Under the pieces are notes generated by a model. It was not told the origin of the DNA and ran no database searches. It was given only the letters and a program-made list of their open reading frames with translations. 64,000 nt of DNA, taken from NCBI GenBank assembly GCA_031411995.1, contig JANOCD010000114.1:248001-312000 (forward strand). Reading direction: 5' to 3'. Positions within the stretch are counted from its first letter, which is position 1. Each line of letters starts with the position of its first letter. This document shows positions 8,961 through 17,733 of the stretch, one piece after another. This stretch comes from Rudanella sp031411995 (GTDB lineage Bacteria; Bacteroidota; Bacteroidia; Cytophagales; Spirosomataceae). A program made the position numbers and the translations under genes.

Positions 8961-9605
8961 ATGCCCTATTCGCTGCTTCTAGCCGACGATCATCAACTGT
9001 TTTTAGACGGCCTGAAAGTGCTGCTCGAACGGGCCACCAACTGGTCGGTGGCAGGCGAAGCGCACAATGGACTGGAAGTGATCGAGTTTTTGCAACAGAA
9101 AACCGTTGATGTGGTGCTGATGGACATTGAGATGCCCAATCTGAACGGTATCGAGGCTACGCGCCGGGTAAAAAAGCTGTTCCCCGAGGTGCGTGTACTT
9201 GCCCTGAGTATGATGGGTGATTATCTGACAGTCCGGCAAATGCTGCGGGCCGGTGCCGATGGATACCTGGTTAAAAGCGTGGGTATGAGCGAGTTGTTAA
9301 AAGCGCTCGACACCGTGGCCGGGGGGGATTTATACATCAGTCCGCAACTGATGCCCGCCCTGATTGGCGGCATTACTGACCGAAAACCATTGGGAGAGAT
9401 CAATTATGTGGAACCCCTCACGCAACGCGAACGCGAGATTGTAGCCCTGATTGTGGATGGCCTGACCAACGAAGAGATGGCTACTCAACTCTGCCTCTCT
9501 AAATCGACCATCGACACGCACCGCAAAAATGTGCTGAACAAGCTACAGATGAAAAACACAGCCGCGCTCGTGCGGTATGTGATGGAAAAGAAGCTGCTGG
9601 ACTGA
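8961..9605 (+). CDS. NarL/FixJ-family response regulator, partner of the propeller kinase
   Basis: Regulator of 214 residues: receiver domain with D9-D10, phospho-acceptor D55 (VVLMDIEMPNLNG) and a YLVKS lysine loop, then a canonical LuxR HTH (LTQREREIVALIVDGLTNEE, then SKSTIDTHRKNVLNKL). It is divergent from the propeller kinase gene, whose HisKA_3 domain is the type that phosphorylates NarL-family proteins, so the pair is very likely one system. The start at 8961 places the acidic pocket at the usual distance from the N-terminus. A weak -7-like TATCTTCG lies in the divergent spacer. The 3' end is one base from the convergent gene at 9607. Confidence 0.94.
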   Translation: MPYSLLLADDHQLFLDGLKVLLERATNWSVAGEAHNGLEVIEFLQQKTVDVVLMDIEMPNLNGIEATRRVKKLFPEVRVLALSMMGDYLTVRQMLRAGADGYLVKSVGMSELLKALDTVAGGDLYISPQLMPALIGGITDRKPLGEINYVEPLTQREREIVALIVDGLTNEEMATQLCLSKSTIDTHRKNVLNKLQMKNTAALVRYVMEKKLLD

Positions 9606-9606
9606 A

Positions 9607-11352
9607 TCAATCCACCGTTACCACCTGACCCGTATTGATCAGATTCGTTTGGGGCGGTTTCATGTCAACGTACCCGATCGTATACTGACCGGGTGGCAAC
9701 AGGGCTTTAGGCATAGAAGCCGTCCAGCCGTTGGGCCGCGAAAACGGACTCAGTCCGGTTGGTTTGTGTGGTTCCGCAAACAACACATAGCCCGCCCTGT
9801 CCGAATCGTTTGCCCAAAAGACCAGATACGTTCCGTATTCTTTACTTACCTGATAGTCAGCCTGATCGCTTTCGACCGTGATATAATCGGTCTGGTTGAT
9901 AATGCGAAGTGGTCTACTTTTAACGGCAGCAGGCATAGGGCCAAGCAGTTGTTTTTCGTCGGGGCCAATGGCCGGGTTTGGCAATGTGTGCCAGCCCCGA
10001 ACGCGCATGGTGCTGTCGAGTTCGACAATCCAGCGGGCCAGTGCCGAGTTGCGGGTTCCGCCCAGGCCAATCTGGTTGTGCTGCTGATTAAAGGTTAAGC
10101 CCTGCATGTGTTTCCGGCGTTGAATAGCTTCCGGCACATACGTAAAATAAGTCAGCCCATTAATGGCCAAAAACAGCACCCACAACCCCAGCACCCACCG
10201 GGGTCGGCGGTCTACGGTGCCCGTTGGCGTATCGGTTTGGGGTTTCAGTAAACTTAGAAATGCGAGGTAGCCTACCGCCCAAAGTACCAGCGCGTAGGTT
10301 CGGTAGGAACTGTGTAGCACCATACCGAAATAGAACCGGATGCGGAACACGGCAATCAGAGCCATATTAGCTAGCAGAAACAGGGCTACTCCCGTTAGGA
10401 ATGTCTCGAAGTGCGACCGGCCGGCGACCCGCTGAAACACCACCTTCACCAGCCACCAGGCCAGCACGCCCACCACCACCACACCGGCCAGCAGCGGCAA
10501 CACAGCCCGCTTTTCAACCGTCCAGGTGGGGAAAAAATCGAACAGACTACCGGCAAAAATAAAGAAGCCTGCCAGCGTTTGTAGGGGGTGTTGAATCACA
10601 TAGGCAAACCCCTCGGAGTTGCCCTGTTGCACGGGATAATTTCTAAAATAAAGCCCCACACAAACCGCCCCGAACACCACCCAGATACCCAGCCAGAGCC
10701 ACCGTCGACGCATAACCAGCATAACCGCCCCGGCAGGCCACAACAAAATACCGTTTCCCATGCTGAACGTGGCCAGGGCACCCAGCCCCAAAGCCCCCAC
10801 AAATGCCCCCGGCCGGTCGAGGGCCAGCACGAAAAAAGTGACCATCACCAGCATGATAATCGCCAGATACTGAAGGGTATAAATGGCCGTGAAGGTAAGC
10901 AGGTAATTTTGAGCGTTAAAAAGAATGAGGGGAACGGGGAGGAAGAGAAACAGGGAGGAAGGGTCCGCCGTTGCGGGAGAAAAGAGGGAGGAACGGGAAG
11001 AGGAGAATGCGGATTGGGTGCTTTTATAGAGGAGCCAGAAAATGACTACCAGACCCAGGTTGCCCCAGAGCATGAGGCCCTGAAACGAAATGCCCCCCGT
11101 GAGCAGGTATTGCCCATAAACCACCAGCCGGGCATAGAGAACCCGGTGTTCGTTATTGGGTTTTAACAGGGCATCGAGCCCTTCGCTGAATGAATTGGCA
11201 TCCAGAAACCGCTGCAAAAAATAGGGAATGTTCTCATATTCGTCGAACCACGGAATATCGTATCGAAGCCAGAAGAAATAAACAAAAAAAACGGCTATCG
11301 GGGCAATCAGCAGGGTAAGCAGGACAGCCGGACTGTTCAGTAGTTTGGTCAT
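9607..11352 (-). CDS. Large polytopic membrane protein, glycosyltransferase-like (GT-C fold?)
   Basis: The protein has 581 residues with roughly ten to twelve hydrophobic helices and a C-terminal soluble part of about 150 residues (SALARWIVELDSTMRVRGWH onward, ending in a beta-rich QTNLINTGQVVTVD). The first loop contains the acidic FWLRYDIPWFDEYENI, similar in position to the Asp/Glu loop of GT-C glycosyltransferases. It starts five bases after the GT2 gene ends, so the two are co-transcribed. A polyprenyl-linked sugar donor route (GT2 plus GT-C-like acceptor enzyme) is a reasonable guess but unproven. Residues around SAFSSSRSSLFSPATADPSS look like a low-complexity insertion within a loop. 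I cannot name the family. Confidence 0.7.
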   Translation of the reverse strand: MTKLLNSPAVLLTLLIAPIAVFFVYFFWLRYDIPWFDEYENIPYFLQRFLDANSFSEGLDALLKPNNEHRVLYARLVVYGQYLLTGGISFQGLMLWGNLGLVVIFWLLYKSTQSAFSSSRSSLFSPATADPSSLFLFLPVPLILFNAQNYLLTFTAIYTLQYLAIIMLVMVTFFVLALDRPGAFVGALGLGALATFSMGNGILLWPAGAVMLVMRRRWLWLGIWVVFGAVCVGLYFRNYPVQQGNSEGFAYVIQHPLQTLAGFFIFAGSLFDFFPTWTVEKRAVLPLLAGVVVVGVLAWWLVKVVFQRVAGRSHFETFLTGVALFLLANMALIAVFRIRFYFGMVLHSSYRTYALVLWAVGYLAFLSLLKPQTDTPTGTVDRRPRWVLGLWVLFLAINGLTYFTYVPEAIQRRKHMQGLTFNQQHNQIGLGGTRNSALARWIVELDSTMRVRGWHTLPNPAIGPDEKQLLGPMPAAVKSRPLRIINQTDYITVESDQADYQVSKEYGTYLVFWANDSDRAGYVLFAEPHKPTGLSPFSRPNGWTASMPKALLPPGQYTIGYVDMKPPQTNLINTGQVVTVD

Positions 11353-11357
11353 GACAC

Positions 11358-12086
11358 TTATTTATACGCCCGGCTAATTCGGTACAGTTCGTACCACAGT
11401 TTGAAATAATACGATAACTGGATACGGGAATCGTCCATTTCGATCCATTGCCGGAGGGGCATTTCGGCAACATGGGATTGAAAATCTGCCCGCCCATACT
11501 GACGAATGAGCCGGGCCAGCACCTCCACATCAAACAGCCACGGACTCAGAAACGGGTCGGCAAAAAGGCTGGCAACCACCCCGCGCCGGAACAGCTTGGC
11601 TCCGCATTGGGTGTCATAAACGCCAAGTTTCAGGATGTTGCTGATGAGGGTGGCAATCACCCGACCCGCATAGTGCCGAAAGGGGTTCCGTTGAATGTTG
11701 GTGCCTAAAAACTTGATGCGTGACCCCATCACCAAATCCAGCGAGGGTTGCGCCGAAAGCCGCACTTCCAAATCCTGAATGGCCGACAACGGTGTGGCCA
11801 GATCCGCATCCAGAAACCCTATAAAATCGGCCTGAGCGGTTTGGGCAACGTGCAACATCCCCGCCCGAACGGCTCCTGCCTTTCCCCCATTTTTAGGCAG
11901 AATCAGGGCCTCAACCTGTTTAGGATAAGTGGCTTGCAACCGTTCCAGCAACCCACGGCTTTGGTCGGTGCTGCCATCATCCACAAAGCAAAACCGCACG
12001 TCAGGATGCTGTTGCCAATAGGCTTCAAAGGCCGCAACGGGCAAACGGTTGGCTTCGTTATAACAGGGAATGATGATGCAGGTCAT
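11358..12086 (-). CDS. GT2 family glycosyltransferase (dolichyl-/polyprenyl-phosphate type)
   Basis: GT-A-fold glycosyltransferase of 242 residues. The N-terminus reads IIIPCYNEANRLP, then VDDGSTDQSRGLLERL (nucleotide-sugar binding), KAGAVRAGM and the DXD-like GFLDADLATP. Later come GSRIKFLG and the acceptor-side CGAKLFRRGV, a combination typical of Alg5/DPM1-like polyprenyl-phosphate glucosyl- or mannosyltransferases. It has no membrane helix of its own. It lies between two large membrane-protein genes on the same strand, consistent with loading a lipid carrier for a membrane-embedded transferase such as the product of 9607-11352 (inference). A 12-bp perfect hairpin stands just before its start codon. 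Confidence 0.9.
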   Translation of the reverse strand: MTCIIIPCYNEANRLPVAAFEAYWQQHPDVRFCFVDDGSTDQSRGLLERLQATYPKQVEALILPKNGGKAGAVRAGMLHVAQTAQADFIGFLDADLATPLSAIQDLEVRLSAQPSLDLVMGSRIKFLGTNIQRNPFRHYAGRVIATLISNILKLGVYDTQCGAKLFRRGVVASLFADPFLSPWLFDVEVLARLIRQYGRADFQSHVAEMPLRQWIEMDDSRIQLSYYFKLWYELYRISRAYK

Positions 12087-12097
12087 TGTGAGGAGTG

Positions 12098-12124
12098 AGT
12101 AGTGAGGAGTTGCTCCTCACTACT
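12098..12124. other. Perfect 12-bp stem-loop between co-directional genes
   Basis: AGTAGTGAGGAG (12098-12109) pairs with its exact complement at 12113-12124 around a three-base loop. It fills the 40-base gap between the DUF6056-like gene (stop at 12127) and the GT2 start (12086). No run of T follows on the minus strand, so it is not a standard intrinsic terminator. It could act as an mRNA processing, stability or translation-control element. Confidence 0.7.
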
Positions 12125-12126
12125 AT

Positions 12127-13584
12127 CTACTTTATAAGTTTAATGGTTGTATGCTTATAATAGCCCGCCTGACAGCGGTTCCAGAGGTGTTCGGGGTTGG
12201 CGTTGAGGTCTTCCACAAATAAACTGGGCGGATACACGCTGATCGGCGCAACCTGAACAACCTCGCCAGTTTGCTTAAGTTGATCGCGCCGGGCGTTCAT
12301 CTCGCGGTTATAAGTTGACGCATGACCCCGCCATAAGTCATTATAAACCAATCGAATGGGTCGGCTTAAGAACAAACTCGCCACCATCCAGATACCTGCC
12401 AGGACGGGTGCCCAAACGGGTAGAGCAAATAAGTCGGACTGGAGTTTTCCGGCTCGTACGAGGGCATTGATCGTTACGGTCAGGGTGTAGAACCAACCCA
12501 GAATGGCGAAGTCGAAGAATATGTTCATGGTCCGAAATGCGGGCGGTAATCCAATCCCATAATAAGACGGGAAAATCATGGCCGCCAATAAGCCAACATA
12601 CCCCAGCAACACCACCCAGACCGGCACCTGAAACAGATGGCGGACGGGGCTACCCACTCGAACCAGCCGCAGGGCCAACCCCACAAACAGCAACGACAGG
12701 AGCAGAATGGGGGTCTTCAAAAACAGGGTCACCAGTGATTTCACGAGCCACAGAACCGACCCGGTGAACGAGGCTACCACATCGCCACTGTGCGGGTTTC
12801 CACCCATGCGAATGGCGTTGCCCGGTGCCCGAAACAACAGCCAGCTCGACACCAGCGACACCAGCACCAACCCTACCAGAAAAGGATCGAAAACCCGTTG
12901 AAACAGCAGTCGATAACCCGCTAGTATCAACAACAATAGCACCAGTAAAATCAGGTTGGTTTCGCCGGAGCCAACGCTGGCAAACACCAGGAACGAAGCC
13001 CAAACCGCCGTGAGCGGGCGCAGCAGCCCCCCCGATGGCAAGCGATACCAGCGAATCATGATGGCCAGCAAATAAAGCGTGAAGACCGTTGGAACGGTGT
13101 AGGAAGCCACGGCGGCTGTCCAGAAAAACGCTTCGACGGTGCTTTGCTGGGCCACCATCATCGTGAAAAACAGGAGAGCCGTTACCAGCAACACCGTAAC
13201 GGTTTTTTGTCCGCGCAAGAGTTCGCTGATCAGGGAATAAATGGATGCCAGCAAGCCAGTTAGGGCGAGGGCCGGAATCAGCCGAAAACCATCGTACCAA
13301 CCCCACACAAGGGGATTGCCATGCACCAGGAAATTAGAAAAATAGCGACCTGTCCAGTAATCGTAGTAAAGTTTTTGGGCCTGCCAAAATCCCTCGCGCA
13401 CGGCGGTGTCGGCAAAACAATAGTCATCAGCCGCTGAAGGATGATTAAAAAAAGACAACACGAACAAGGGTATGAAAACGGCCAGAAAAAAGCCAAATCC
13501 TACAAGTTGCGAGGCTGTTTGAATAAGGGGTGGTTTCATATTATGAATGATGAATCGGTCTGCGTCGGTGAACTGATTCATCAT
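12127..13584 (-). CDS. DUF6056-like polytopic membrane protein
   Basis: Membrane protein of 485 residues with about ten helices. The first periplasmic loop has FNHPSAADDYCFADTAV and later YYDYWTGRYFSNFLVH, which resembles DUF6056 proteins (a GT-C-like group with a conserved acidic loop after helix 1). This is from memory, not a search. The frame starts at tandem ATG codons overlapping the TGA of the upstream EamA gene, so it is translationally coupled. A second ATG fifteen residues in (13539) would begin directly before helix 1 and is a possible alternative start. Together with the neighbouring GT2 and the 581-residue membrane protein it suggests surface glycan or lipid glycosylation. Confidence 0.75.
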   Translation of the reverse strand: MMNQFTDADRFIIHNMKPPLIQTASQLVGFGFFLAVFIPLFVLSFFNHPSAADDYCFADTAVREGFWQAQKLYYDYWTGRYFSNFLVHGNPLVWGWYDGFRLIPALALTGLLASIYSLISELLRGQKTVTVLLVTALLFFTMMVAQQSTVEAFFWTAAVASYTVPTVFTLYLLAIMIRWYRLPSGGLLRPLTAVWASFLVFASVGSGETNLILLVLLLLILAGYRLLFQRVFDPFLVGLVLVSLVSSWLLFRAPGNAIRMGGNPHSGDVVASFTGSVLWLVKSLVTLFLKTPILLLSLLFVGLALRLVRVGSPVRHLFQVPVWVVLLGYVGLLAAMIFPSYYGIGLPPAFRTMNIFFDFAILGWFYTLTVTINALVRAGKLQSDLFALPVWAPVLAGIWMVASLFLSRPIRLVYNDLWRGHASTYNREMNARRDQLKQTGEVVQVAPISVYPPSLFVEDLNANPEHLWNRCQAGYYKHTTIKLIK

Positions 13585-14471
13585 TTATCAGTACTATCAA
13601 AAAATGGAAACCCGATCACGGCGATCAGAATAACCAGTGTGCCAAAGTAAAATCCGGTAGTCATGCGTTCGGTGTCTCCAAAAAAAAGAACAGCCAGAAT
13701 GATGCCATAGACTGGCTCCAAATTTACGGTTAATATGGCCAGATACGCCGAAAACTTACGCAACAGCCGAACTCCTGCCGTGTAGGCATAGACTGTGCAG
13801 ACCCAGGCCAACACCAGAAGCCAGCCCCATTGTCCCATCGAAACAGGCCAGAAAACGTCGTCGGGCCAGGCAAAAAAGGCCATATACAGGCCGACAAGGG
13901 GGATTGACGTTAGAAAAGCACCCGCCATTTCGTGGGTCGAAATCACCAGTGCTTCATAACGGTGCGTAAACTGACTGTTGATAATGGTGAACAGGGCCGA
14001 TAGCATGGCCGAAAACACGGCCACCAGCAAGCCCACAAACTTATCGAACTCGAACCGGAAAATCAGGTATAATCCTGCCATTACTACCACGCCCAGAACA
14101 ACCTCGATCGGGCGCACCCGCCGACGCAGAATCAGCGGTTCCAACACACTCGCCCACAGTGAACTGGTAGCCATACCCGCCAAACAAACCGACACATTGG
14201 CTAGGCGGGCAGCCGCAAAAAAGGCCATCCAATGCACGGCAATAAGGGCACCAACACCCAACAGCCGCCAGCGATCCCGCGTTGACACCGGGGCAACCGG
14301 CTCGCCGTTTCGGTGTTGATACCAAAGCACAGCCCCCATGCCAATGACAGCCAGAAAGGTGCGGAATAACACCACTGACAAGGGTGACAGCGGTTCGAGC
14401 AACTTACCCAAAATGGCCGTGAAGCCCCAGATCAGGACAATAAAGTGAAGGTGGAGGTAGTCGCGGGTCAT
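13581..14471 (-). CDS. EamA/DMT-superfamily transporter
   Basis: Ten-helix drug/metabolite transporter of 296 residues with the internal duplication of two EamA domains: the first begins LHFIVLIWGFTAILGKLLEPLSP and the second contains ALFTIINSQFTHRYEALVIS and LEPVYGIILAVLFFGD, the usual conserved loop near the end of EamA domain two. The ATG at 14471 overlaps the stop of the LptF/G gene by four bases, and its own stop overlaps the next start, so three genes are read as one unit. The substrate is not predictable. Relatives export amino acids, nucleosides or sugar derivatives. Confidence 0.88.
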   Translation of the reverse strand: MTRDYLHLHFIVLIWGFTAILGKLLEPLSPLSVVLFRTFLAVIGMGAVLWYQHRNGEPVAPVSTRDRWRLLGVGALIAVHWMAFFAAARLANVSVCLAGMATSSLWASVLEPLILRRRVRPIEVVLGVVVMAGLYLIFRFEFDKFVGLLVAVFSAMLSALFTIINSQFTHRYEALVISTHEMAGAFLTSIPLVGLYMAFFAWPDDVFWPVSMGQWGWLLVLAWVCTVYAYTAGVRLLRKFSAYLAILTVNLEPVYGIILAVLFFGDTERMTTGFYFGTLVILIAVIGFPFFDSTDK

Positions 14472-15544
14472 CGCGGAATAGTGTGATACAACAACACGCC
14501 GATTCCGGCGAAAAGAATATTAGGCATCCAGACGGCTAATAGCGGATTCAGGTTGCCCGACTCGGCAATGCCCTTGCCCAGCATAAAGAAAAGGAGGTAG
14601 GCAAAGGCCAGAAAAAAGCCGAGTGCCACTTGCCACCCTACCCCTCGCCTACTCTTGCGGGCCGACACGATCACCCCAATCACGGTGAGAATCACGATGG
14701 CAAATGGCCGGGTATCACGCGAATATTTTTCCAGCAGATATACCTCTACCCCATCGGCTCCCCGGCTTTGGAGCAGACTAATGTAGCTGTTCAGTTCAGG
14801 CAGGGTAAACGTCTCGAACAAGTTGAAATCACTCTCAAAATCAGAGGGTTTCATGTTCAGCGTGGTATCAGCGCGGGTGCCGGGCACGAGTGTTTCATTT
14901 TGGCCGTTGATGGTCCGAATCTTGAAGTCATGAATAGCCCATTTGCGCCGGGTACTGTCCCACTCGATGCGGTCAGCAGAGAGTTTTTGCTGGAGCTCGT
15001 TGCCTTTCATGCGCTCCAGAGTGAACTTATACCCAATCCGGGTCAGGTTATTATAGCTTTCCAGATAGGCATACACGTCGGGCGCAATCTTCAAATGTAC
15101 ATTGCGACCATTATACGTGTAAGCTTCTTTGGTATATTTCAGCTCGAAGGCAATGCGCGTTTTATTGGCCCTGGGAATAATGAAGTTCACCATAAAATAG
15201 GTGAATGCAGCCAGAATCAGCGCACCCACGCCATAGGGCACAAGAAACCGCATAAAACTAACTCCACTGCTCAGAATGGCAATAATTTCGGTGCGGGCTG
15301 CCAGCCGCGAAGTCAGAAATACGGTGGCAATGAACACCATCAGCGGGCTGATGTAGTTGGCCCAGTAGGGGATAAAATTGAGGTAATACTCAAACAGAAT
15401 CGCGTTGGTGGGGGCGTTGTGCTTTCTAAAATCCTCAATTTTTTCGGTGTAGTCGATCATAACCACCACCAACACGATCACGGCCACCACGAATACGTAG
15501 GTTTGCAGGAATCGCTTTAAAATATACCAGTCTAATAGTTTCAT
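14468..15544 (-). CDS. LptF/LptG-family lipopolysaccharide export permease
   Basis: YjgP/YjgQ family permease of 358 residues, a part of the Lpt machine that moves LPS from the inner membrane to the periplasmic bridge. It has the N-terminal helix pattern (MKLLDWYILKRFLQTYVFVV), the conserved segment YISPLMVFIATVFLTSRLAARTEI, a periplasmic beta-jellyroll (about 120-260) and the three terminal helices (GVGWQVALGFFLAFAYLLFF). Bacteroidota often carry the two subunits at separate loci, and only one is seen here. The gene lies eight bases after the mntR gene and overlaps the next gene by four bases. Whether it is the F or the G subunit cannot be settled without alignment. Confidence 0.92.
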   Translation of the reverse strand: MKLLDWYILKRFLQTYVFVVAVIVLVVVMIDYTEKIEDFRKHNAPTNAILFEYYLNFIPYWANYISPLMVFIATVFLTSRLAARTEIIAILSSGVSFMRFLVPYGVGALILAAFTYFMVNFIIPRANKTRIAFELKYTKEAYTYNGRNVHLKIAPDVYAYLESYNNLTRIGYKFTLERMKGNELQQKLSADRIEWDSTRRKWAIHDFKIRTINGQNETLVPGTRADTTLNMKPSDFESDFNLFETFTLPELNSYISLLQSRGADGVEVYLLEKYSRDTRPFAIVILTVIGVIVSARKSRRGVGWQVALGFFLAFAYLLFFMLGKGIAESGNLNPLLAVWMPNILFAGIGVLLYHTIPR

Positions 15545-15552
15545 GAAGTTTT

Positions 15553-16206
15553 TTACGCCACTAACAAATTCTTTGCGACATCGTGGCTTACAAACAACGC
15601 GCTTTCGGGTTGAATCTGCACCAACAATGACTTGTCGAAGGCGTTAATTTCTCTTAAGGTAAGCGAACACCCCAGCGTTAGGCCAATGCGGGCGAGGTGT
15701 TGCAGGAATTCGGGTGAGTGTTCCATCACTCCCATAATACAAACCTCCTTCCCGGCCGCTACTTCCGACAATTTCTGGTAGCCCGTGGAGGGCATGGTGC
15801 CGGTGGGCGTGGGAATGGGGTCGCCGTGCGGGTCGAATTGGGGGTGGCCCAAATACTGATCCAGGCGTTCCACGAGTTCGTCGGAGCGGATGTGTTCCAG
15901 TTCTTCGGCTATATCGTGGACTTCATCCCAGCCAAAACCCAGTTTTTTGACCAAAAAAACTTCCCAAAGCCGGTGCCTCCGAATAATTTTCAGGGCCAAT
16001 CGCTCCCCCTCTTCGGTCAGCCGAACACCCTGGTACTTGCGGTAATGAATTAATTGCTTGTCGGCGAGCTTACGCAGCATGTCTGTTACCGACGCTGCTT
16101 TTGTAGCCGTCATTTCAGCTAACGCATTGGTCGTCACCTCGCCTTCCTGCCGGATAGCAAGGGCATAAATCGTCTTGAGGTAATTTTCTTCGGTGAATGA
16201 ATGCAT
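15553..16206 (-). CDS. mntR: DtxR/MntR-family metal-dependent regulator
   Basis: Metalloregulator of 217 residues when started at the ATG at 16206 (MHSFTEENYLKTIYAL), which matches the family N-terminus. An upstream in-frame codon at 16254 would add sixteen residues overlapping the promoter. Domains are: wHTH (EGEVTTNALAEMTATKAASV, about 20-60), the metal-binding dimerisation domain with HRLWEVFLVKKLGFGWDEVHDIAEELEHI and the H-P-x-x-D-P-H-G-D-P-I-P loop, and a C-terminal FeoA/SH3-like domain (about 150-217). It is divergent from an Nramp manganese importer across a perfect palindrome, so it most probably represses mntH, and itself, when manganese is bound. Iron as the effector is the alternative. 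Confidence 0.9.
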   Translation of the reverse strand: MHSFTEENYLKTIYALAIRQEGEVTTNALAEMTATKAASVTDMLRKLADKQLIHYRKYQGVRLTEEGERLALKIIRRHRLWEVFLVKKLGFGWDEVHDIAEELEHIRSDELVERLDQYLGHPQFDPHGDPIPTPTGTMPSTGYQKLSEVAAGKEVCIMGVMEHSPEFLQHLARIGLTLGCSLTLREINAFDKSLLVQIQPESALFVSHDVAKNLLVA

Positions 16207-16251
16207 AAGCAAAGCTAGAAATTCAGCGTATGGAGCTAAACATTCTGCCCG

Positions 16252-16280
16252 CAAAAGTAGTTTTTAATTATAATGAACAA
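16252..16280 (-). promoter_or_regulatory. Promoter of the mntR gene
   Basis: Minus-strand TTG (16278-16280), an 18-base spacer and TACTTTTG (16252-16259) match the Bacteroidota consensus fully. The -33 element abuts the palindrome 16281-16304, so a bound regulator would block it. This supports the shorter mntR start at 16206. Confidence 0.75.
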
Positions 16281-16304
16281 AAAATTTAGGCAAGTCTAAA
16301 TTTT
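16281..16304. promoter_or_regulatory. MntR/DtxR operator palindrome
   Basis: Perfect inverted repeat: AAAATTTAG (16281-16289), six-base centre, CTAAATTTT (16296-16304). The core TTTAG-N6-CTAAA resembles DtxR-family boxes. It lies between mntR and mntH, touching the mntR -33 element and five bases before a plus-strand TATACTTG (16310-16317) that could be the mntH -7 element. Confidence 0.75.
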
Positions 16305-16341
16305 ATTTCTATACTTGCCATAAAATTTACAAAAGCACCGA

Positions 16342-17664
16342 ATGAAAGCCTGGCGACAACCAAACACTACCAATTCCCTGCCAGAGTCGCACAGCACCAT
16401 ACGCATTCCCCACAATGGTGGGTTCTGGCGAACGCTTGCGGCCTACGCCGGACCAGGACTACTTGTGGCCGTGGGCTATATGGACCCTGGTAACTGGGCC
16501 ACCGACATTGCGGGTGGTTCTCAATTTGGCTACAAACTGCTGTCGGTGATCCTGATCTCCAATCTGTTTGCTATACTCCTGCAACACCTCTCACTGAAGC
16601 TGGGTATTGCCACCGGCCGCGATCTGGCTCAAGCCTGCCGCGACAGCTATTCCCGCCCTGTTTCGCTGCTGCTCTGGGCTTTGGCCGAAATTGCCATTGC
16701 CGCCACCGACCTGGCCGAAGTGATCGGCTCGGCCATTGCGCTCAACCTGCTTTTTGGCCTGCCCCTGCCCGTTGGCGTAGCGTTTACGGTGCTGGATGTT
16801 TTTCTGCTGTTGTTTCTGCAACAAAAAGGGTTTCGGGTGATCGAGAGCATTGTTGGCGCACTGATCCTGATTATTCTGCTTTGTTTTGGCTACGAAATGC
16901 TGCTGGCCCAACCCGATATTCGTGCCTTGATGGGTGGATTGGTGCCACGCACTGAGGTGATCACCACGCCGGGAATGCTCTACGTGGCCATCGGTATTCT
17001 GGGAGCCACCGTGATGCCGCACAACCTCTACCTGCACTCCAGCATTGTGCAAACCCGCAACTTTGCCCGCAACGATGCCGGTCGCACACAAGCCATCCGG
17101 TTTGCCACTATTGACTCCACGGCCTCGCTCATGCTGGCATTTTTCATTAACGCGGCTATCCTGATTCTGGCTGCGTCCACCTTTCACTTTTCAGGCAATC
17201 AACAGGTGGCCGACATTAATGATGCCTATAAACTGCTCGATCCCCTGCTTGGGGCCACGGCGGCCAGTATCGTGTTTGGCATAGCCCTATTGGCTTCCGG
17301 CCAAAACTCGACGCTCACAGGCACCATTGCCGGGCAAATTGTGATGGAAGGGTTTTTGAACCTGAGACTAAAGCCCTGGGTCCGGCGGGTGGTGACGCGC
17401 CTGGTGGCCATTGTACCCGCCATGATTGTGGCGATTCTGTATGGGGAGCGCGGCACCGCCGAGTTGCTCGTTTTGAGCCAGGTGATTTTGTCGCTGCAAC
17501 TGAGCTTTGCGGTGGTGCCTCTGGTGCGGTTCACGAGCGACCGGCTCAAGATGGGTCAATTTGTGAATCCCCGCTGGGTTACCGTAACGGCCTGGCTGGT
17601 AGCAGCTATTATTATCGCCTTGAATGGCTATTTACTATGGAGCACGATGAAGTGGATCGTGTAA
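16342..17664 (+). CDS. mntH: Nramp-family divalent metal (manganese) transporter MntH
   Basis: Proton-coupled Mn2+/Fe2+ importer of 440 residues with eleven or so helices. The metal-binding motif DPGN (D48-N51, MDPGNWATDIAGG) is in helix 1 and the paired MPHNLYLHSS in helix 6, the two hallmarks of Nramp proteins. The transport signature ASGQNSTLTGTIAGQIVMEGF is also present. The first thirty residues are hydrophilic. The gene is divergent from a DtxR/MntR-type regulator across a palindromic operator, which supports manganese as the main substrate and metal-dependent repression. The DUF1304 gene follows 69 bases downstream on the same strand. Confidence 0.95.
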   Translation: MKAWRQPNTTNSLPESHSTIRIPHNGGFWRTLAAYAGPGLLVAVGYMDPGNWATDIAGGSQFGYKLLSVILISNLFAILLQHLSLKLGIATGRDLAQACRDSYSRPVSLLLWALAEIAIAATDLAEVIGSAIALNLLFGLPLPVGVAFTVLDVFLLLFLQQKGFRVIESIVGALILIILLCFGYEMLLAQPDIRALMGGLVPRTEVITTPGMLYVAIGILGATVMPHNLYLHSSIVQTRNFARNDAGRTQAIRFATIDSTASLMLAFFINAAILILAASTFHFSGNQQVADINDAYKLLDPLLGATAASIVFGIALLASGQNSTLTGTIAGQIVMEGFLNLRLKPWVRRVVTRLVAIVPAMIVAILYGERGTAELLVLSQVILSLQLSFAVVPLVRFTSDRLKMGQFVNPRWVTVTAWLVAAIIIALNGYLLWSTMKWIV

Positions 17665-17733
17665 ATGCTAACTTGCCATCGTTCACCCTACAATGAGTGT
17701 ACGTCTCCATTCCTAAACGCCAAAACCGAAACC

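Noticed and set aside
10930..11010. Purine-rich tract in the 581-residue membrane protein gene as a possible regulatory or triplex element
   Set aside because: It is in frame and codes for a Ser-rich loop; a low-complexity coding expansion explains it.
14630..15520. Open frame of 296 codons on the plus strand
   Set aside because: It is a shadow of the LptF/G permease gene on the minus strand.
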